Source: Clitoria ternatea
Lineage: Eukaryota > Streptophyta > Magnoliopsida > Fabales > Fabaceae
DNA: 64,000 nt
Direction of reading: 5' to 3'
Assembly: GCA_037962975.1 (NCBI GenBank)
Contig: CM075673.1
Coordinates: forward strand, 24,226,001 to 24,290,000
In this document: in pieces, positions 12,940 to 23,601 of the stretch
Position numbering within the stretch: the first letter of the stretch is position 1
How the letters are laid out: each line of letters starts with the position of its first letter
Program-made: the position numbers and the translations under genes
Notes under the pieces: generated by a model
Told to the model about the DNA's origin: nothing
What the model saw: only the letters and a program-made list of their open reading frames with translations
Databases searched by the model: none

Positions 12940-13460
12940 CCACCTTCTCCCCTAATCATTTGCCGTAACTCTCAATCCCAATCCCTCTCCTCTGTTTCCG
13001 ATCACCCCTCCCTTTCTCCGACAGAACTCGACCGGTCTCCCTCCTTCCGTTCGTTCCTGTGGCGGCGGCGCTGTCTCCCCCTTCTTTCTCAGTTTTTCAC
13101 CTTCTCCATTTCTCTCTCACCTTCTCTATTTCTCTCTCGGTAATCAAAGCTTCCCCTTCAAGACTTGGTGCCAAGAGACCAGCCTTCGTCCATCGCATGT
13201 AAGTCCTTCCCTCTCCGTGGAGCTTTCGAATGTGTCTGTCATTGGAGCTTTTGAATGTGCCAAGACACTCATCTTTGTTTTCCTTGTCAATGGCAGCCGT
13301 GGAAAGCAAATTTGGTAGCTGTATCTCACTGTTTCACTGTCTGACACGCACTCCGGTGACCTCCGGGGAAGTTGTGTTTTGTCGCCTCTCACCTTCGAGC
13401 TCAACTGGTAAGTCCCCTAATCTGTCTTGTAATTTCTATATATGCATATACTGGAACTGA
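12940..13460 (+). promoter_or_regulatory. CACTA leader region with candidate 5' splice sites
   Basis: Immediately inside the left array the base composition becomes CT-rich, as in plant 5' leaders. Consensus donor sites GTAAGT follow near 13199 and 13408. A candidate leader exon continues about 18876-18946, after CATGCAG and before GGTAATCC. This suggests the transposase transcript starts near the left end and splices over the retrotransposon debris at 13563-18654. No TATA box or start site can be fixed from sequence alone. Confidence 0.4.
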
Positions 13461-13562
13461 GAATGAGTAGAATGTTTATTGGTTTTATCTGGAATGTGTA
13501 TGTGTGTGATTTATATTATGTGTTTAGAACAGTAGCTAAATCTGTTGTATTTTAAAAATCCT

Positions 13563-14340
13563 AACTCAATCTATCATACACCTTCTCAAGATCAATTGTA
13601 ACCACCGCATACCCTCTTTTAGACTTATTTTTCATAACTGTATGCATCATCTCCTGAGCAATAATAATATTATCCTATAAACCTCTACTAGGTATAAAAC
13701 TTTCTTGCAAAAGGCCAACCAACTCAAATAAAAAAAGGGTATCAACCTACTTACCAGGACCTTTGTAATAATTTTATAAGCCACATTACAAAGAATGATA
13801 GGAATATAATCCTTGATTCTAATAAGGCTATCAGATTTAGGGACCAACATAAGTATAGTAGCAAGTATAGCAAGATCAACTATACTAGATTCTAAAGCTC
13901 TTTTCAACATGTTGAAAATGTCATAACTAATATGTGGCCAATATTGTTTGTAGAAAAAACTCTTGAAACCATTAGGGCTGGGAGCCTTGAAGAACTTTAT
14001 GCTTGTAATTGCTCTACAAACCTCCTGCTTATTCATTAGGGCAAGAAGAGACATGACTCTATCCTTAGACAAAGTAAGAGTCTGAACTTTATAGATCTCA
14101 TTAGGAACAACCTATAAATCAATCAAAAACAAGTTATAGTAAAAAACCATCGCTTCCTTTTAGAGACACTCTTAATCTGAACACTAAGATCTATCAGATA
14201 GATAAAACCCCTCAACTTTGTTTCTCCACCTCTAGATCAAGGTTTGAGTATAGAAAAACACTATATTTCTACCTCCAAATCACACCCACTACTCCCTAGA
14301 GATCTGAAACTAGAGAAGCTCTTCTTGAAAAAGAATGTCA
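13563..14340 (-). pseudogene. LINE reverse transcriptase fragment nested in CACTA element
   Basis: The minus strand encodes a non-LTR reverse transcriptase segment. NTVFFYTQTL-like and RRNKVEGFY-like words lie near 14250. They are followed by KAPSPNGFKSFFYKQYW (the LINE KAPGPDG motif), then LVPKSD, then RGYAVVTIDLEKVYDRL near 13570-13620. The order follows LINE ORF2, but stops and frameshifts interrupt it, and both the endonuclease and the YADD core are missing. It is a dead fragment. Confidence 0.7.
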
Positions 14341-14484
14341 TTATACTATTTATGGAGATCTCATTCCAAACACATGACGTCATGTGTTTCCCTCTACTTT
14401 AACTCTTGTTAGACACTGACTAACCTTCTCTCCACCCTCATTTTCCTCCTCTGGATATGACTAAAATCTTCATTATTAAAAGTT

Positions 14485-14940
14485 TTGGAACCTTCATCAA
14501 CATCTCTAAGATGTTGCGGAACAGTTTTATCCACACCTTGCCAATTCTCCCTGACTGAATTAAAAGTCCCATTCTCTACACCTCAAGTGTTCTGCAACAA
14601 TCAAAGCAGGGTTATGTCATCCCACAACCCTGTACTTCATTGTAGAACAAAACACATGGAGCTCTGGATATATTTTTTTGTCAGGGCAGACAAGACACTT
14701 GTAGTAGCTCATATCCTTTCAGAGGATCAATGTGCTGATATCCTGACAAAACCCTTCTCAGCTTCCAGATTTGCACTTTTAAGAGATCATCTGAAAGTAT
14801 TTGACAAGTTGTCTCTTATCAAGACACCCTGGGCTCAGAGGGAGCATTTATTAGAAGATGTCGATGCACTGCCAGGTGTTGTGCAACAGTTTGAGGGGAA
14901 GATGTTAAGAGTTCTTTTAGCCAGGTGTAGTGCAGTTTAA
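14485..14940 (+). pseudogene. Ty1/copia polyprotein C-terminus (RNase H), truncated
   Basis: The frame contains the end of a copia RNase H: CNNQSRVMSSHNPVLH, then RTKHMELWIYFFV, then HILSEDQCADILTKPFS and SRFALLRDHL. These correspond to the usual copia C-terminal motifs (DNQSA, HARTKHIE, EDQ.ADI.TKPL). Everything upstream (gag, protease, integrase, reverse transcriptase) is missing. A purine-rich stretch and a TGTTGGGAG start of a probable 3' LTR follow at once. It is nested in the CACTA element in the same orientation. Confidence 0.8.
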
Positions 14941-14945
14941 GGAGA

Positions 14946-15175
14946 TGTTGGGAGTACATTTAGTTTGTAGCATTTCTGTTTCAGCAGATAACTAACCTGT
15001 TAATTTAGTTACTGCCAGGTACATTAGCTTGCTGTGCAAGCTTTCTTCTCCCCTCATGAATACCCCTCCTCTCTATTGTAAATGCAAGAATCAAGATCAT
15101 AATAGATATTTCAGTCTCCCTTCTTTCTCTCTCTATTTTCGGTTCTCTCTTTCTAAAAGTTCAAGACTCAACCAT
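14946..15175 (+). mobile_element. Probable 3' LTR of the copia remnant, end uncertain
   Basis: It begins TGTTGGGAG directly after a polypurine-like GGAGA at the end of the copia frame, the expected position and start of a copia 3' LTR. The 3' boundary cannot be set because no second LTR is present for comparison. I placed it at the CA in CTCAACCA. Confidence 0.4.
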
Positions 15176-16586
15176 CCAATGAACCTTTTGAACCTACCAA
15201 ATATGCCAGCCCATTGACCATTCACTAATAAATGGTGATCCAAATTTCCAATCAATCCAGTTCATTAATTTTAATTTTTATTATTATAATTTGTAATGCT
15301 GAATTTATGCATGGATGGGCTGGATGATGAAAGTACAAATGAATTTAATTAGCATTCCTAAAAATTAGTATGATGGAAAATCATAAACCTAAAATGTGAC
15401 TTATCCAAATTTTTTTTGGCTGCCAAAATACTTTTTCTGAAGGTTTAAAACTACCACAATTATGCTTGAAAATCATTTCAAAAGAACAAGCTCAATGACT
15501 ATTGATTTAACATTGCTGATATATGCATATTTTGATGAATAAAAGGAGAACATGCCAAAGTTAATATTTAGCAAAGTGAGAAAAGAGAGGGCATAAGTTA
15601 AATTCAATGAAAAATGTGGAAAACGAGTCAAAAAAGCGCGACATAGATTGCTTTAAGCTGTTGTCTTGATGTTTTGGATGATTCAGTATTGGCAGTGAGG
15701 AAATAGAACATTACACAGCTAGAGAATTAAAATTAAGAAGCGAGCATGAAAGAAGATAATCTTGACCAAACAACCAACATGAATGGTCAAGATTTAGCGA
15801 CTAACCATGCATGACTTAAGGGTGTTTGGTTAAAAGTTGAGATTTAACCAACCTAAAACAAATCTAACGGCTAAATGGAATTTTGATTATCTCAAACAAC
15901 ATGAAAAATTAATATTAACTTTTAGATTTTTCTCCTTTCATAACATTGTTTTTCTAATTGAATGCTAACCAGACACTTAGAACAAGATAAAGTACTGTCC
16001 CCTCTATTCATGATAATTGATATAAATATGTATGTGAACATTAAATTACTGTGCAACTAATACAAAACACTAAGTGTATGTTTGGGAATAAGTATTTATT
16101 TTCCTTAGTTTGTAGAAAAACTATTTATTTCCGTAGTTGGGTTTTTTTTAAAATATATATTATAAGTTATTAAATTAATTTTTATAAAAAATAATTATAA
16201 TTAGAATCTAAATTTTTCTAGATTTTGATTATGAAAAAACTATTTGTTTTTATTATATTCTTATTATTTTTCTATCGTACCTTTCACATATTTTAAATTT
16301 CATAATTCTTATATCTATTTTAATAGTTTTAAACATAAAGTACGTTTTAATACAGTCTAAACAAAACAAATTATCTAAATAATCTTTTTTTCATAACCCT
16401 AAAGTACATTTTAATACGTTTTAATACGTTTTATTTATCTAAATTATCTAAACATAAAGTACGTTTTAATACGTTTTAATTTCATGATTCATTGAATGAA
16501 ATAAATATCACAGGCACAAAGATTTATATACAGAAGAAAAGAACGGTAAAAATAGTTACACGTAAAACTAATTAATATACACAAGG
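15176..16586. other. Non-coding interior of CACTA element
   Basis: No gene seen. A small MITE-like segment at 15816-15980 has ends TTAAGGGTGTTTGGTTA and GCTAACCAGACACTTAG. Between about 16330 and 16485 the word AAAGTACGTTTTAATACG recurs imperfectly. Around 16075 the sequence GTTTGGGAATAAGTATTTATTTT resembles the MITE-like ends found in the 585-bp flank repeat. Confidence 0.4.
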
Positions 16587-18654
16587 CTAAGTAATAGAGG
16601 AGCTTATGACTCCCCCGCAAGCTGGCAATGAGGAGAAGATATCTGCCATGCCAAGCTTTGAAGCAAGACTATGAAAGAATTTCGGACGGGAGGCTTTTGT
16701 AAGGATGTCAGTGGTCCTTGGTAGAGATAGACAAAAGCTTAAAGAGACCTTGTTGAAGTGTTTCTCAGACAATGTGGCAATCAATGTCTAAATGTTTGGT
16801 ACGCTCATGAAACACAGGGAGGCAATATGAATAACACTCTTATTGTCACAAAAAAATAATAGGCAGTTTAGAGCAAGAATGTGCAGATCTCTGAGTAAAT
16901 AAATTAGCCATTGTAGCTCACATGAAGCATTGCTAAGGGATCTGTACTCTGATTCAGAAGAAGACTTGGAAATAGTGTTTTGCTTCTTGGATTTCTAACT
17001 AACTAAGGAACTCCCAAGGAAGAAACAATATCCTTTGATGGATCTTCTAGTGAAGGGATAACTTCCCTAATCAACATCACTGTACCCTTACAAGTGAAGA
17101 GAGGAAAAAGTACAGAAAAATAAACCTTTCCCTAGAGAGGCTTCCAAGTATTTAGTAATTCTCAAAGCTACAGCATAATGCTTGGATCGAGGGGCACTTA
17201 GGAATTGGCTCAATTGATGGACAACAAATGTTATCTCAGGTCTGGTGCTGATCAAATACAATAGCCTACCTATTAATCTTCTGTATCCTACAACATCATG
17301 ATACAAGTCACCAGAATCCATGTGCAGGTTGAGAGTAGAGTCCATCGGGGTAGAAATAAACTTGTAGCCTAATAAAACAGCATCAGAGAGTAACTCTAGA
17401 CAATATTTCCTTTGGCAAACTGAAATACCTTTCTTTGATTTAGCAATCTCAAGACCAAGGATGTACTTCAGTGATCTAACTTAATGGTGCTGAATTCTTG
17501 GAGATCATTGCCTACCAAGATAACATCATCAACATACACAGTAAATGCAGTGAAGGAAGTGCCATTGAATTTCAAGAATAATGAGGGATCAGATTGAGCA
17601 AGGGTGAAACCATAAAAGGCTAAGATGGAGGTTAGCTTTTCAAACCATTTTCTGCTAGCCTGCTTTAAGCCGTAAAGAGACTTGACAAGCTTACGGGATT
17701 GAGTAGAGGTTGCATGAACCCCAGCTTGAATTTCCATATACACAGAGTATTCCAAATCCTAATACAAGAAAGAATTGTCTACATCTAATTGATGTAAATG
17801 CCAGTCATGTCAGCTGCCAAAGTAAGAAGGACCCGATTGGTTGTCATTTTTGCCACAGGAGCAAGGGTGTCAAAGTAGTTAATTTCTTCTACTTGTGTGT
17901 ATACTTTTGCAACTAGCCTGGCCTTGTATCTTGTAACAGACCCATCAGCATGTCTTTTGATCTTAAAAAGCCACTTGTGACCAATGGTTTTGACTCCAAT
18001 TGGAGTATTCATAATCTGCGAGGTCCCATTTTTGTTTAATGCCTCTAGTTCAGTGTTCATAGCCTTAACCCACCTTGGATTCTGAGCTGCCTCACTGTAT
18101 GTTTGTGGTTCAACATTAGTAATCATGGATAGAGTATAGGATTTATGAGCAGGATAAAGGTTGTTATAGGTATGGTTGGCTAAAATGGGATGTCTAGTAG
18201 AACTAGGAGAGGCCTCTAGTGTGGAACAATAAAAGTCCATAAGGTGTGATGGTGGTTTGGTGAGTCTGGTTGATTTTCTAATAGGAGCAGTTTATGGAGA
18301 TAGGGCTGCCTCATCAGAATGGTCAAGGGTGATGGGAATGGTAGATGAACCAGGAGGATCATCTGAAATTGTTAGTATGCCTTCAGACTCAGGCATGTGA
18401 GGATCCACACACTGATAAGTTGGTAAAAGGAATAATGTTAATTTGTGGCCTGATGTGGAACTGTTAAATGGTAAAGTTGTTTCAATAAAATAGACATCCC
18501 TGGATACAAAAACCTCTCGGGTAAACATATCTAGCAACACATACCCCTTTGTCGTAGGTTTGTGACCCAAAAATACAGCCTTCCATCCTCTAGGGTCAAG
18601 TTTTCCCTTATGCTCATTCAGGTTTTCATGCATAAAACTAACAAAATTGAACAC
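16587..18654 (-). pseudogene. Ty1/copia polyprotein fragment (RT to C-terminus), broken
   Basis: Read from 18654 downwards, the pieces follow copia order. First comes the integrase C-terminal tail (LDPRGWKAVFLGHKPTTKGY, then FVSRDVYF). Next is the start of reverse transcriptase (AMNTELEALNKN, IGHKWLFKIKRHADGS, RYKARLVAK). The central polymerase carries SLYGLKQASRKWFEKL and the YVDD catalytic box near 17540. The last pieces are YRRLIGRLLYLISTRPEI, then ILTKAS. Several frameshifts separate them. Gag, protease, the integrase core and recognisable LTRs are absent. Orientation is opposite to the copia piece at 14485, so these are independent insertions. Confidence 0.85.
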
Positions 18655-19012
18655 GGATAGTTAGGACATAAGATATAGTATTGATGTGAACAGAAATTGT
18701 TAATTTCCTAAAGATAGTTAGGATTCAGTTTTTCAGTTATCTCTTTTTTAGTAAGTTGTAAAGCTAAAAGTTATTACATTATTATCTATTACATCTTTAG
18801 AAACCTCATTATGGAAACCAGTTGAATGTTGGGAACTTTGATTAACACTGTTAACAATCAACTTTGTCATGCAGCCCAATACACTTTACGCGTGGTCTGT
18901 GTTTGGCTCTCATCAGCTTTGTCTCCATCGCTATCTCTCTTTCGACGGTAATCCCCTAACGCTAACTTTCTGGCTATATGTGTTGTATGTTTTGAAGTGT
19001 ATGTATGTTGAT

Positions 19013-19249
19013 TGTTGTTTGTTAGTGGAGAGCAGAGCTCATTAGGCAGTGATTTTGTGTGCTGATAACATGATTTTTTATGCATGTGTAATGTTGTTTG
19101 TTAGTGGAGAGCAGAGCTCATTAGGTATTGGTTTTGTGTGCTGATAACATGATTTACGATGCATGTGTAATGTTGTTTGTTAGTAGAGAGTACATCTCAT
19201 TAGGCATTGATTTTATATATTGATAACATGATTTGGTGTTCATAACTCT
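19013..19249. repeat. 79-bp tandem repeat, three copies
   Basis: Units start with TGTTGTTTGTTAG or TTGTTGTTTGTTAG at 19013, 19092 and 19171, an exact 79-bp period. The first two units are nearly identical and the third is more diverged. Each contains ATAACATGATTT. The array lies in the non-coding DNA upstream of the tnp2-type gene. Confidence 0.85.
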
Positions 19250-19530
19250 GAATATCATATACAATGCGTATGAATTGTTTATTTATCTATACTGGGAAGT
19301 TTTCTATATTTAACAGGCCATTTGTAAATTTGGGAAATGTCTAGTTTACAGGGGAAACTCTGCCAAAATTTCGGCAAACTCCCTTTCTTAGGGAACTTAA
19401 AAAATGAAACTCAACTTTAATAATGTAGGGTTTAGTCGTGTGTGTACCCATTAGATTCCTGTTCAAGTTTCAAAACAACCGGTTGATGTAGACCGTGTTG
19501 TGTTGGATCTTGAATTGTCCCGGTTGGACA

Positions 19531-19803
19531 GTTTGGTATGAATTTGTAACCAATAGGGCGTAACCCATCAATGTTGTATGTTGTCTATCTTGAGACGTTG
19601 AATGTTCATTTGAAATTTCAGTTATGGTGTTTCGTATTGTCCCCGGGGTGCATGTCTGCGTGCGGTATTTCATACCGTACGTATCTCTGTGTACTCGGGG
19701 ACCAATGCGAAATGCTGCCAAAATTTCAAATGAACATCAACGACACAAGATAGACGACATACAAGATCGATGGGTTACGGATGGTTGTATATTCATACCG
19801 AAT
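19531..19803. repeat. Long imperfect inverted repeat upstream of transposase
   Basis: The two halves are reverse complements around a centre near 19670. Matching pairs include GGTATGAAT (19535) with ATTCATACC (19791), GTAACCCATC (19560) with GATGGGTTAC (19769), GTTCATTTGAAATTT with AAATTTCAAATGAAC, GTCCCCG with CGGGGAC, and CGGTAT with ATACCG at the centre. Arms are about 120-130 nt with few mismatches. A transcript would fold into a long hairpin. Similar short peptides are predicted from both strands because the arms are complementary, so I do not call genes here. Confidence 0.85.
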
Positions 19804-19918
19804 GGGATAGGGCCCCACCAATTTGCAACATCAAAGAGATCGAGTGATTCGCAACCGATAGTCAAATAAAATTACAATAATTTAAAGTAACAGAAATCGT
19901 GCTTGATAGATATTGTAA

Positions 19919-22900
19919 ATGGAGGTACCGGTAAATCGGCGATGGATGTACAACCGACTTGATTGCAATCGGCGAGTGACTGAGGAGTTTATGATGGGGC
20001 TATTGGAGTTCATTCCGTTCGCTACGGCAAACACGCTTGGATTTGAAATGACTCAGAAGATTCGTTGTCCGTGCTCAAGGTGCAAATGCATGAGTTTTGA
20101 ATACGCGGATGATGTCATGTGCCACCTAACTGAGAAAAGGTTCATGGAAACATACCACTGCTGGTACAACCATGGTGAGCAGTTACCGCGTAGACCATCA
20201 GACGTAACTGTGCAACAGTCTTACTATGAGGTTGGAGGAAACAGGGATACGTACAACAACATAGAACAAATGGTGATGGATTATGTTGGACCCTCCACCG
20301 GGCGTCTGCTGGAACATAATGACCAAGCAAGTCATGGAGACTCTGACAATGTAGAGGAGGATCCTAATTCGGAGGTGAAGAGATTTTATGATTTATTAGC
20401 GGCGGCTCAGACTCCATTGTGGGATGGGTGCAACAGTCACACTGAGTTATCCGCCTCCCTAGCTGCTTTAAGCCTAAAGGCAGATTATAATCTTTCTGGA
20501 GGTTGTTTTAATAGGATGGTCAATCTGATGGGTTCCACCATGCCTAGTAATCATAGAATGCCAGCAAACCTGTACCATGCTAAGAAACAAGTGGCAAACT
20601 TGGGGTTAGGTTGTGTGAAGATAGAGTGTTGTGTTGGTGGATGTATGCTATTCAGAAATGAGTTTACAGAAAAGAGTGTCACAAAATGTCTGCATTGTAA
20701 TGAGGAACGCTACAAGACCGTTAAAAGGAGAGGGAAGGTAACCCGGACGGCCAGGAAGAAAATGTGGTACTTCCCTATAACACCGCGTCTTCAACGCCTG
20801 TATGCCTCATTGTCCACGGCAAAACACATGCGTTGGCATGCTCTGAACCGAACACAAGAGGGGTTTCTTTGCCATCCTTCCGACGGGAAAGCATGGAAGT
20901 GTTTGGATGAGCTATATCCGGACTTTTCAGGCGAGCCGCGCAATGTAAGACTTGGCTTATGTACTGATGGGTTTAACCCGTTCGGTCAGTACGGAAGAGC
21001 TTACTCTTGTTGGCCAGTCATCCTGACCCCATACAATCTGCCTCCTGATATGTGTATGAAGAGGGAGGTCATGTTTCTATCTATACTGGTTCCAGGACCC
21101 AAAAATCCAAAGGCAAACATTGACGTGTTTTTGCAACCGTTGGTTGAAGAGTTATCACAATTATGGGATGTCGGGGTAATGACATACGATGCGTCTTTAA
21201 AGAACAACTTTATGATGCGTGCTGTTTTGATGTGGACTATTAACGACTTCCCGGCCTATGGTATGCTTTCTGGATGGTCCACGTCTGGGAAGCTTGCTTG
21301 CCCTGTATGCATGGAACATACCGGGGGGGAATCACTCCCTGTTAGTGGCAAGACAAGTTTCTTTGACTGTCATAGAAAGTTTCTACCATTGGATCACCCG
21401 TTTAGGAGAAACAAAACCGCTTTTAAGAAGAACAAGGTTGTTAATGAACCTCCACCCCGTAGGTTATCTGGTGCACGGGTTTGGCAGAGGGTCGAAGAGT
21501 ATCCTTACATCTGGGACAAGAGTGTTAAGGAGTTTGTGGGTTACGGTAAGGAACACCACTGGGTGAAGCAGAGTGTCTTGTGGGATTTGCCATATTGGAA
21601 AGACTTGTTGTTAAGACACAACATTGCAAAATATGTTGGAGTTGGAGTTGAGGGATGCGGGACATGGAAGAATGTTTAAACCCCATGCAAAATATGCTTT
21701 AACTAGACCACAACAGATTGCTATGTGTATTTGGTTGAATGGGTTGACCCTGCCTGACGGATTCGCTTCTAACTTGAGTAGATGTGTCGACGTGAAGGAG
21801 GGCAGGGTGTTTGGCATGAAAAGTCATGATTGCCATGTGTTTATGCAACAACTACTCCCGTACGCGTTTCATGCCTTACCGAAGCCTATTTAGAAACCGT
21901 TGGTGGAGTTGAGTCACTTCTTTAAGGAGTTGACGGCTACTTCGTTGACTGTGGAGAAACTTGTGAAGATGGAAGAAACTATCCCGGTATTGATTTGTAA
22001 GTTGGAGCAGATTTTCCCACCAAGTTTTTTTGACTCCATGGAGCATTTGCCTATCCATCTACCGTACGAGGCCTTGGTTGGTGGCCCAGTGCAGTATCAT
22101 TGGATGTATCCATTCGAAAGGTGAATGCTTGGTGAACTCTTTAATTTCCTTGCAAACACTTCTTATAATAGTATTTTCTAACTTAACACTATCTTGTTAA
22201 TGATGTTGAAGATTCTTACGCTCTTTAAAAGATAAAGTGTCGAACAAAGCCTGCGTTGAAGCATCAATTTGTGAGGCATACTTAGTCGAAGAAATGACAA
22301 CCTTTGCTTCTTTCTATTTTCTGACAAAGATAGAAACTATAATGAGTAGAATTCCCCGCAATCTTGGGGTAGCCAGCCGCACAGGGTTTGATGAACAAAC
22401 ATCGATTTTCAACTATCCTGGTCACCCGGGGGGCAGGCTCACAAAATGTTACATTGATAAGAAAGATCGAAAGGCGGCTCACTTGTACATTCTTCTAAAT
22501 TGCCCAGAAGTGGAACCCTTTATTGAGTAAGTCATAGAAGTTATATTATACATTCTTAACGTAGCTTTTATATTAAACTTATTTGTTTCCTTTCAATAGC
22601 TTATACACAGATATGCTAAAACTTGAGCAAAATGATTTAACTGATGACCAAATTCATAGTGAGGTGTCATCCAAGTTCGTTGGTTGGTTCGCGCAATATG
22701 TAAGACCCGTATACCAAGTGTTTTTAAGCCTATTTGCTTCTAACTCCCGTTATCTAACGATGACCTACTTCTTATGTTGTACATAGATACAAGACCCTAA
22801 CAACCATATTGAAGATTCTTTACTCCAAGCCCTTTCTTGGGGGCCGGTGAAGACTGTTAAAAAATGGCCTATTTACTATGTAAATGGCTACAAGTTTAAT

Positions 22901-23551
22901 ATTCTTCAATGGAGTGAAGGGATGCGCACCCATAACTACGGGGTTTGTGTTAAAGGCACCGCCGGTCAGTTGGAAGAAGACTTTTATGGAGTGCTGACAG
23001 AGATTGTTGAAGTTTCATTCTCTGGACGACTAAGAAGAGATATTGTTCTATTCAAATGTGATTGGTTCGACAACACAATCGGTGTTGGAACAAAGGTTGA
23101 CAACAACTACGGCTTAGTTGAGGTCAAGAAGAATGGTAGATATAAAGGGTTTGATCCATTCATTTTTTCCCAACAAGCTGAGCAGGTTTATTACACCGAC
23201 TTCCCGGGAGGACATCGGGACTGGTATGCAGTAATCAAGGCCAAGGCCCGAAGTCAGATCACTGACAATGTCTCCGAGGAGGTCGATGACGCTTATCAGC
23301 TTGCACCACACGAGCTCAACGATGCCGATTTGTTGTTCAACATTGATCCAGTCATAATGGATGAGACACTCGCCACTACGGGGGGTGAACACATTGACAA
23401 AGACCTTGTCTCTCGATCAAAACGGTCTAGGGCTGATTTGGATACTGATGAACTTGTTCAAACAGATAACCAAAGTGACACTGAAACCGAGGGGGAATTT
23501 GAAACTGAAACAGACACAGAGTATGTAGTCGTTAAACAAAATGTTACATAG
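19919..23551 (+). pseudogene. CACTA transposase, tnp2/TNPD type, broken
   Basis: The first exon opens at ATG 19919 and encodes 586 aa. Residues about 7-85 form a Transposase-associated domain (RRWMYNRL, CPCSRCKC, YHCWYNHGE). Residues about 300-520 form the Transposase_21 (tnp2) core with LGLCTDGFNPFG and SGWSTSGKLACPVC. Near 21620 the frame is lost after RHNI, and the family segment with the VMHIEKN-type motif is deleted. The next frame resumes at MFKPHAKYALT. DUF4218-like sequence follows (KSHDCHVFMQQLLP), with a TAG stop at 21891. Good introns fit at 22121-22211, 22527-22599 and 22700-22786. The last exon (from 22787) carries a DUF4216-like domain and an acidic tail. Deletion, frameshift and stop make it non-functional. 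Confidence 0.88.
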
Positions 23552-23601
23552 GTTTATATATATCGTGAGACTAACCTTTCTTTTCATTATTTTATCCACA
23601 G

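Noticed and set aside
13097..13460. Overlapping frames of 70-86 codons on both strands in the CACTA leader
   Set aside because: CT-rich leader with GTAAGT donors; no domain and no consistent frame.
19470..19869. Short frames on both strands upstream of the transposase
   Set aside because: They lie in the inverted repeat, so similar peptides (ISNEH) appear on each strand; best explained by the hairpin.
20142..20330. Minus-strand frames inside the tnp2 exon
   Set aside because: Shadows of the well-supported plus-strand transposase frame.
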